A DNA stretch of 64,000 bases from Castanea sativa (taxonomy: Eukaryota > Streptophyta > Magnoliopsida > Fagales > Fagaceae), in the NCBI RefSeq assembly GCF_040712315.1, contig NC_134019.1:33823873-33887872 (forward strand). The letters are read 5' to 3'. The notes under the pieces are model-generated. The model was not told the origin of the DNA. It saw only the letters and a program-made list of their open reading frames with translations, and made no database searches. How positions within the stretch are numbered: the stretch's first letter is position 1; each line of letters opens with the position of its first letter. Of the stretch, positions 56,079 through 64,000 are shown piece after piece. The translations under genes were made by a program, and so were the position numbers.

Positions 56079-57194
56079 GTATTTTGCAAAATGTATTCTG
56101 CAAAATCACCCATACTCTCGCACAACAAGTTTACTGACTTAGGCATTACAAAGTCTCCCCACTGGCAAGTCGAAACACTAATCAAATTGTATTAAGATTC
56201 TCATTTAATAGTATTGAATTAATTAAATGATGAAACGCCTCATATATCTTTAATTTTTTTTAAAACAAATTCAACCGTAAAATGGAAAAGTATTGGTCCA
56301 TTGACATCAAACTATCATAGTCTACCATTAAATTTGGAGAGTATGTTAATTACCATTGAATGCAAATATAACTATTGCGATATATACTTCTTCTTTTTTG
56401 AGAAGGTTGCGATATATACTTAGATCCACGTCTAAACGTTATTGTGCTTAAGAAATATATCAGTCATACTATCAATAGTATTATAATTCAATAATTACAA
56501 TGAGAGAAGATTTAAACCTTTAAAAAAATCATGAGATATACCAATTGAAATATAAGCTATTGGTACTTTACCATTAACATATAGTTTGATGCATTGATTT
56601 TCCAAACTGATCATAAAAAAAAAAAAAAAAAAACAGAGGCTTTTGTAATTGGCTATAGCCTTTTATTTTTCTTAAATCCATCTCTTATTCCTTTGATGCA
56701 GCAACAATTCGATGTCAAATTTTTTATGCAACAACAACCTACTTTTTGAGATGAAAAAAACAAAATACTTTTTATATGAGTTTTTTTTCTTCCTTTTTTT
56801 GGTTGAAGATGCTTATATAGTAATGGCAAAATTCATTCTGAAAATGTGCCATCCCAAATAGCAAAAAAAAAAAAAAAAAAAAAACTTTTTATTTGATTTT
56901 TTTTTTCTTGTTTTTGGTTGAAGATGCTTATAAAGTGATGGGAATTTCATTCTGAAAATGTGCCAGCCCAAATAGGATTTGAATCTTGGATTAGGCCTTA
57001 GAAGCATGAAAAGTCCTAGCCCATTAGAATATTAAATATTTTGGGCTTACTAAACAATTTGCACTCTAGGCCCAGCCCAATTCTTGCTACCCCTATTCCC
57101 AAGTCATTCGGGTTTTCTTGTTCCCCAATTTCTTTCTTTCGGCCATTCTTGGTTGATTTAGGGTTTAGAAAAATTTTGAATTTATTACACCATT

Positions 57195-57229
<35 letters not shown>

Positions 57230-57999
57230 CCTCTCTCTCTCTCTCTGTGGAAGAAAATTATTTCACAAAAATCATATATATGCAACAATTTGAAATCTCT
57301 AACTAGAAAAAAATGGCATCTTGGGGAAGAGTTCGGCAATCTAAGCTGAAGCACTTGGCTTTTCAACGGAAGAGATACTATTCTCAAAACCCTTTTGCCT
57401 CACAAGCGAGAAAAACTAGTCTTTTACAAAACCCATCTTGGATTTTTCAAAACAGTGTCACAGCCTCTGGTTTTTGCGGGAGCATGAAGCTTTTTGGTGC
57501 TCCAGCTTAGGCTATTTTCTTGGCCATAGTTTACTGTTTCTTTGGGTTTTAACTATTATTTATTTATTTGGTTTTGTTCTGTGGCAGGGTTCAAGATCCC
57601 CACCGTTACATTTCATGGATAAGAATTTAACTTGAATTGTTTCTATCAATGATATACATGGTTAAGGAAAATGACGACTTGTCAACTCAACTCCGCCAAA
57701 GAGAAGATAGTTGACATGGAAACTTGAATTAATGATATGCCATGCCAGTAAGGGAGCCCACACCAAATGTGGTTCTATGGGAAGACATTCATATCCACCC
57801 ACCATCACCAGTCCTTGTGACGCCAATATTTGTTAAGGAAAGAATACCATATATCCGACGCATGATATGCCTCATTGTAATCAAGAGATGACTTTGATAT
57901 TAGATTAGCAAAATATACAATACAATACAATGATCCCAACATTTTGATTTAATTCAATCTCAAATGACAAGAATATAAATATGAGACATAGACCAACTA
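56079..57999 (+). repeat. TIM44 5'-cassette, array 2 unit 6
   Basis: A 1,921-bp plus-strand unit with a (CA)n run in the leader (57197-57227) and exon 1 at 57313-57510. Confidence 0.88.
57313..57510 (+). pseudogene. TIM44: TIM44 exon 1 copy (unit 6)
   Basis: 198 bp. The last codon is TAG in place of CAG, and the donor GT is GC (CTTAGGCTATT), so it ends in a stop at the exon border. Confidence 0.84.
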
Positions 58000-58904
58000 G
58001 TATTTTGCAAAATGTATTCTGCAAAATCACCCATACTCTCATACAACTAGTTTACTGACTTAGGCATTACAAAGTCTCCCCACTGGCAAGTTGAAGCACT
58101 AATCAAATTGTATTAAGATTCTCATTTAATTGTATCGAATTAATTAAATGATGAAACGCCTCATATATCTTTAATTTTTTTTTATAAAAAAATTGGATCA
58201 TAAAATGGAAAAGTATTGGTCCATTGACATCAAACTATCATAGTCTACCATTAAATTTGGAGAGTATGTTAATTACCATTGAATGCAAATGTAACTCTTG
58301 CAATATATACTTCTTTTTTAGAAGGTTGCGATATATACTTAGATCCACGTCTAAACGTTATTGTGCTTAAGAAATATATCATTCATACTATCAATAGTAT
58401 TATAATTCAATAATTACAATGGGAGAGAAGATTTAAACCTTTAAAAAAATCATGAGATATACCAATTGAAATACAAAGCTATTGGCACTTTACCATTAAC
58501 ATATAGTTTGATGTATTGATTTTCCAAACTAATCATTAAAAAAAAAAAAAAAAAAGACAGAGGCTTTTGTAATTGGCTATAGCCTTTTATTTCTCTCAAA
58601 TCCATCTCTTATTCCTTTGATGCAGCAACGTTTCGATGTCAAATTTTTTATGCAACAACCTACTTTTTGAGATGAAAAAAACAAAAAACTTTTTATATGA
58701 TTTGTTTTCCTTTTTCTGGTTAAGATGCTTATATAGTAATGGCAAATTCATTATGAAAATGTGACAGCCCAAATAGCAAGAAACAAAATACTTTTTATAT
58801 GATTTTTTCCCCCTGTTTTTGGTTGAGGATGCTTATAGAGTGATGGGAATTTCATTATGAAAATGTCCAGCCCAAATAGGATTTGAATCTTGAATTAGGC
58901 CTTT
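58000..58904 (+). repeat. TIM44 5'-cassette, array 2 unit 7 (truncated)
   Basis: Only the AT-rich upstream half is present. It ends at ...GAATTAGGCCTT, just where the promoter part (AGAAGCATGAAAAG...) would start. No exon 1. Confidence 0.85.
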
Positions 58905-59371
58905 AACATGGAAGTGTAGGATGAAGATATTCAAGTTGGATTGGATTTGACTCGAGGGTAAGTTTCTACTTGGTGCGAAGAACTACACTTAGCTAAGCCA
59001 AATTTTTGGTGTCCTAAAACACAATAATAACCCCATTTTTTTAAAAAACAAGATTGCCAACCAAACTTTTCAACCAAATTTATTGCCTTTATCGCTATCT
59101 TCTATTCTATCTCAATAGTAGACAAAGCAACTATCTATTATAACATCGTCATTTGACTGATAACATAGTCGCCATTTATTGATAATATAATTAGATAGTA
59201 TGAAAACATAATTCGTTAAAGACCCCATTCTAATATAATTATAAACTACCAATCCAACAACATTGCTTCTATCGTTAGAAGTTTTATCATATACCAAGGC
59301 AACATCTATAGTATCTTTTGAATATTGAAGAATCTATTTATTAATTTTTTAGTGTTCTTTTCTAGGTTTAA

Positions 59372-59394
59372 CCACACACACGCGCGCGCGCGCG

Positions 59395-59431
<37 letters not shown>
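59372..59431. repeat. Compound (CA)n(CG)n(CA)n(TA)n microsatellite
   Basis: About 60 bp of strictly alternating pyrimidine and purine: CACACA, then CGCGCGCG, CACACACA and TATATATA. Such runs can adopt left-handed DNA under supercoiling. Confidence 0.9.
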
Positions 59432-61107
59432 TAACCAAACTAACAATATGTGAAATATTTGGACAAATGCAAACCATAGCAAACACCATGCTACAACCTG
59501 CATTAGCATAGAGAACACAAGAAATGTGCTCCTCTTTTTTAGGCTGCAAAAAGCTTGAAATCTGCTCATAAACACCATATTTTGCTATAATTGAGAGGCC
59601 TTGGCCAAATAAGACTCAAAAACTCAAAGTATTTCAAAAAAACTTATGTATATGCGCACAAGGAGATGTTGGTGAAACTGTTTATAAGATTTTTTCTCTC
59701 AAAATTTTGATGCAAAGTTGATCTTACATCACTAAGAAAAGGTTTTGTACTTAAATTTTCGATTATAAAAAGCTCCATTGACCCCCTTTTCAAACACAAG
59801 TAAGCGTTAAGTGAAATACTCATAAATCACAATCAAAGTGTTTCGTGAAATATTCATTTGAGTTTTAGACTTTTTTTTTTCTTGGCCAATGCCCATAGTA
59901 GGTTAGCTAGTCAAACTCCATGATTTTGGTTATTGTTTAGAGGGAGCTTTCTTTTTCTATTCCTTCCAATGTTTGCTTTGTTTTAAGTTTTCCTAGTTTA
60001 GTTTGATAGTTTTACGGTTTAGTTGCTTTTGTTTTTTTGGTAAATTAGTTTAGTTGCTTTCTAGACTTAGGTTTTATAGGTTGGAAGCACTTTTATGATA
60101 GAATTGGTAGATTTGTAAGGTTTTTGCCTCAAGGACGCATATATAGGCTTGATTATGTGTGTGCATCTTGAGGAGCCTACATATATAGCCTTAGTCATGC
60201 GTACATAGTCTCTGCGAGAAATCCACATTTTTATTATTCTTGGATTCATGTGTTGTTTGCTTCTTTTATGCTTTTAATAACATGCTAGTAACATGCTTTG
60301 GGTGTGAATAATGGGTGAGGTTTGTGTCCAGTGCAACTAGACATTGTTGAAATTATAATATGTGTCTAATTTTAAATACATGTCACTACCTTAATGGATC
60401 CAGTGCACTACATGCACTGGACCTAAGCCTCATCCGTGAATAATATGCTAAAAACACAACAACTTGTACAAGAAGCCACTAGTGAAATTATTTCAATTGT
60501 ACACTAATCACAAACTACTAAGCCAACATTTGTGAAAATTATTATTAAATTTTTTGTGTTAAACTTATTGAAAAAAAAATAAAGAAAATGGTTTAGTTCC
60601 AAACTAGTTTTTTTTTTTCGATACTATTATTGAAAATAAATCATTTTTCAAAATGTATTTTCTAGAAAATCATATCATTTTCCTATGTTTGGTAACAACT
60701 TTAAAGTGAGTTGAAAAATTATCTTTTAATTATCTTTATTTAGTTTTACGTGAGATAAAATTATTTTTCAAAAAAATTTAGTTCAAAATAATTTTATTTC
60801 ATGGTAAGCTAAATAAAGGATATTAAAAGATAATTTTTTTTCGATTAATTTTTTTTCTTCTAATACTACTGAGCACCAAAAAAAAAAAAGTTACCTTCAT
60901 ATAAAATTTTTCACAATAAATAATTTTATTAACAGTCACATAATTAGTTGGAAAAAATATAATCATTAGAGCTAAGCTTTATTAAAAAGAAAAAAAGAAA
61001 AAAGAAAAAGAAAAAACAGAAGAGGTCTTGAAAATTATGTAGTGGCTCAAAACAAAGCAATAATAGCGGGGTCTACGTCCACATAGGACGACACGAGTAC
61101 GTGACGC

Positions 61108-61290
61108 CACGTGTAATACGGCAGGCTCTAGAGCATTTGGAGCTATATATATAAACCGATGTTTATGCTTTCATATTTCTAGGGTTTCTAATCCTCACAG
61201 CACCGGTCACAATAACCAAACTCTCTCTCTCTCTCAGCTCTCTGACTGCGTTCTCGGCTCTCTGATTCTCCAACAAACCCTATCACCTGG
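61108..61290 (+). promoter_or_regulatory. Orphan promoter and first untranslated exon
   Basis: CACGTG (61108-61113), a TATATAAA box (61148-61155), a CTAGGGTTT motif, a CT-rich leader with AACAAACCCTA words, and a CTG|GTACTT donor (61290). This looks like a normal plant promoter with a leader exon, but no coding exon follows before the TIM44 B promoter at 61847. It may be the remains of another gene or a distal start for TIM44 B. Confidence 0.45.
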
Positions 61291-61846
61291 TACTTCTCGC
61301 CATTATCAAACCCTAACTCAACCTTTGTATCAAACCACTAGGATTCGTTTTTTAATTCAGTATCTACTATATATATACATATATATACATATACAGCTTT
61401 TGTTTGATTCTTGATTTTACTTTCCACATAGGGTTAGTGTTTCCTATTTATTATTGAATGCGAATCGATAGCATTTACAATGGGGTTTTGCTCGTCCAGG
61501 GGTGATTTTTTTTATTATTATTATTATTATTATTTTTTTGTTTTCTGTTACTGCTGAGTTGGACTAAATGTGTTAGGAATTGGGTTTTACTCGAGTGTGA
61601 TTTCTAAGATTAGGGTTTTTTTTATAAGTAAAATTGATGTTATTTGATAATAAAGAACCGATATTTATGTAAAAAAATTGTGTTTGAAAGCAAATAAATA
61701 GAGTTTGAATATGGGTCTGCTGGTTTCGTGCTGATACTGTTCTGTTTGTTATGAAATTAGGGTTTTGGGAGGTAGAATGATTAGTTTGCACACATGTGCT
61801 TCTAACTATGTGTAAACAAAGGAAAAGCAAATCGAAAGTCAACAAT

Positions 61847-62058
61847 TTGGAGGCCAGGCCCAGCCCAATTCTTGCTACAAGTCATTCGGGTTTTCTTGTT
61901 CCCCAATCTCTTTCTTTCGGCCATTCCTGGTTGATTTAGGGTTTAGAAAAACTTTGAATTTATTACACCATTCTCTCACTCTCTCTCTCTCTTTGGAAGA
62001 AAATTATTTCACGAAAATCATATAAATGCAACAATTTGAAATCTCTAACTAGAAAAAA
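61847..62058 (+). promoter_or_regulatory. TIM44: TIM44 B promoter and leader
   Basis: Homology to the cassette promoter starts here (AGGCCAGGCCCAGCCCAATT). Two adjacent site II elements lie on the minus strand (TGGGCC at 61857-61862 and TGGGCT at 61862-61867). It lacks the CCCTATTCCC segment and everything further upstream in the cassettes. A CT-rich leader precedes the ATG. Confidence 0.6.
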
Positions 62059-64000
62059 ATGGCATCTTGGGGAAGAGTTCGGCAATCTAGGTTGAAGCAC
62101 TTGGCTTTTCAATGGAAGAGATACTATTCTGAAAACTCTTTTGCCTCACAAGCAAGAAAGACAGGTCTTTTACAAAACCGATCTTGGATTTTTCAAAACA
62201 GTGTCACAGCCTCTGGTTTTTGCAGGAGCATGAAACTTTTTGGTGCTCCAGCTCAGGTTATTTTCTTGGCCATAGTTTACTGTTTCTTTGGGTTTTAACT
62301 ATTATTTATTTATTTGGTTTTGTGCTGTGGCAGGGTTCAAGTTCAAGTTTACCATTGATTTCGGCAAATGGGTATGTGGGAAATCGTCATTTTAGCGTCT
62401 TCAATGAGTTTTCAGAAAAAATGAAAGTCGAAGCTAACAGGTACGGTAGTTAGTTTGTTCTGTTCTATTAAGCTTGTTCTTTTTACATATATAGATAAAG
62501 CAGTGGATTTAATGTTAAAATTTATACGTTGTTTGGTAGCTGATCATTGTTTTAAGAGGGTTATATGCATGTAAGAATATAAAGGCGGGGGCTTTGTAAC
62601 CCGGTAACTTTTTGGTTGCTTCTTCTTGTTCAACTTCTATGCTTGTTTGGCTGTCTCACAGTTTTCTTTGTGTTTGTTTGTGTGTGTGTGTTGTGTAGTT
62701 GCTGCTAGAGAAATTATATTGGAAACCAAAAAAATGAATTGTAACTTTGATTTCTAGATTTTTAGTTTCATGGAAATTATTTAAAAAAAAAAAACCACAA
62801 TATAACTTTGATTTTGAGGTGAGAACAAAATCTTTTGTGTTGCTTTGATTGGGTCTTTAGTAAGGTATTTTAGCATTGGACTAGGCAGAGGGATTTCTTA
62901 AATTAGATAATGTGTTATATGCTTTGATGTTACTTCTACAGCAGTTTTGCATTTGTGTGAAAATTTTAAATTTGGATTAAGGATTTGTAGTGTCTGGTTG
63001 ACAATGGCTTATGTCCCCATTCCCATTTTGAAGCTGAAAAAAGTCCCCGGTTTGACTTTGTTCATGATCTTAAATTATGGGACACTGTCATTTTGTTGGT
63101 CACAGAAACCCAGAACTTCAAAAGTCACTCAAGGAGCTGAAAGAGAAAGCAGAGGAGCTGAAAGTGGCCAAAGAAGAACTGAAAAATAGGTAATATTGTA
63201 ATGTAGCCACCTAATAAATTTTGTAATTTTGCCTTATTAATTAATAGGCTGAGACATACCGTTGTATGTCAAGGCTTAGTGGACACTTCAATGGAGGGAT
63301 TGAGATGGTGAAATGGCGAATGCAGAACAAAGCAGACAACTGAGAAACTGTACAAGAATGTGGATAGTGCGTGGACAGAGGCTGAAGCTACGGCTAAAAA
63401 GGTTTGGTTTAAATGTTCCTTCATGTGCTGCCAGTGGCAAGACAAGTGATAAAGAACACCATCTTATGTTTCTAAATAAATTTTATAAGTTATTTTTTAT
63501 ATATTCCTATTGGTTTCTTCTGATATGCTGCAATATGTATGGTTCTGGTCTCTAGTGACTTTGTTAGAGTGCTTTTGCATGAGTTTGTATTTTCATCATT
63601 GGCGGACTTGTATATTTAATAAATTCTGCCGTTGGTGGTGTCTTCAAAACATGTTTAAGGATTGTATGTTTAGCTTGTAGGGCAGGTCCTATGGACTGTC
63701 TTGGAAAATATGAAGTGTCTTTGGTACTCATCTTGCCGGATCAATTGTTAGACTCAGATATTCCTCAATGTCCTGGCTCTTTTTTCTTTTTTTTTTAATC
63801 TTTCAAAGTTACCCAAGGTGATGGGTCCTGATACCACTACCTCATTGTTCACCTTAACCTTACAAGAAGAGGAGGTGCCATTTGAGGTAGAGCTTGTGGG
63901 CCAATGTCCTAGCTATTTGTGGAATATGAGAATCATAAGAATAGTCGTATGCTTCCACTATTATGCTTCCAGAAGAAATCGAAGAATTTCTTGGGGAATC
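62059..64000 (+). CDS. TIM44: TIM44 copy B, mitochondrial import inner membrane translocase subunit (5' part, runs off the window)
   Basis: Coding exons: 62059-62256, 62334-62440, 63106-63189 and 63326-63401, all open, in phase and bounded by GT-AG introns. The start (MASWGRVRQSRLKHLAFQWK) is basic, Ser/Gln-rich and lacks acidic residues, as expected of a mitochondrial presequence. Then come NGYVGNRHFSVFNEFSEKMK, KSLKELKEKAEELKVAKEEL and TEKLYKNVDSAWTEAEATAK, the N-terminal coiled region of plant TIM44 that contacts the import motor. The next exon, by comparison with copy A, lies about 240 bp beyond the window. It lacks the Trp-to-stop change of copy A and has no Copia in intron 2. It is the only apparently functional host gene here; the unseen C-terminal half could still be damaged. 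Confidence 0.86.

Larger units (their letters stand above)
58905..61846. other. AT-rich spacer upstream of TIM44 B
   Basis: No coding region is supported. It holds a compound microsatellite (59372-59431) and, near its right end, an orphan promoter-like block (61108-61290). The open frames at 59306-59578 come from the microsatellite. The frame at 60067-60249 has no known domain. Confidence 0.5.

Noticed and set aside
59306..59578. Minus-strand frame with MCVCVCARARACV
   Set aside because: Generated by the compound microsatellite.
1..64000. Bacterial or viral operon features, rRNA, or an organelle origin
   Set aside because: No operon structure, no ribosomal RNA or tRNA cluster; introns, LTRs and MITEs indicate plant nuclear DNA.

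Overview
This window is plant nuclear DNA: spliced genes with GT-AG introns, plant LTR retrotransposons, Mutator-type transposons, LINE and SINE pieces, and AT-rich spacers. The gene families (TIM44, malectin-like receptor kinase, FAR1-type transposase, plant mobile domain) fit a eudicot. A woody eudicot such as Fagales is my guess from memory of similar repeats and is not proven here. Nearly everything is repeat-derived. The only host gene without visible damage is a TIM44 copy that runs off the right edge.

Layout. 1-1701: 3' end and LTR of a Copia-type element. 1702-6041: AT-rich spacer with a decayed LINE reverse transcriptase piece and a 107-bp tandem repeat. 6051-14608: a complete 8.6-kb Mutator-like element with terminal inverted repeats and a perfect 9-bp target duplication. 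It carries a FAR1/MURA-type transposase gene broken by stop codons, a tandemly duplicated exon and a nested LINE 3' fragment. 15133 to 26253: a malectin-like receptor kinase pseudogene whose signal-peptide codons were split by a 9.9-kb Gypsy element of the Tat type (15162-25055). That Gypsy has a decayed minus-strand gag-pol and a spliced antisense gene with its own TATA box.

26254-43595: a tandem array (three full units and one partial) of a ~1.9-kb repeat. Each unit carries, on the minus strand, the promoter, leader and complete 198-bp first exon of TIM44, plus intron 1. Unit 2 is interrupted by a second Tat-like Gypsy (28358-38904) that has gag but no recognisable pol, and an antisense plant-mobile-domain gene. 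43596-45973: spacer with a Tourist-like MITE. 45974-46575: inverted TIM44 promoter arms. 46547-53989: TIM44 copy A, a pseudogene with a nonsense codon in exon 1, missing central exons, no 3' end, and a 4.6-kb Copia element in intron 2. 54203-58904: a second array of the ~1.9-kb cassette, now on the plus strand. 58905-61846: spacer with a compound microsatellite and an orphan promoter-like region. 62059-64000: TIM44 copy B, open through its first four exons.

The main pattern is repeated copying of one mitochondrial-gene 5' module (promoter, presequence exon, splice donor): eight full-length exon-1 copies and one fragment in about 37 kb, in both orientations. It is overlain by nested insertions whose target duplications (CCTAT, GGCGT, CTTTG, GTACCCAAC, TTA) can be read directly. 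Gypsy 2 lies inside cassette unit 2, so it postdates the array. The Copia lies inside TIM44 A, and the empty site is preserved in TIM44 B.
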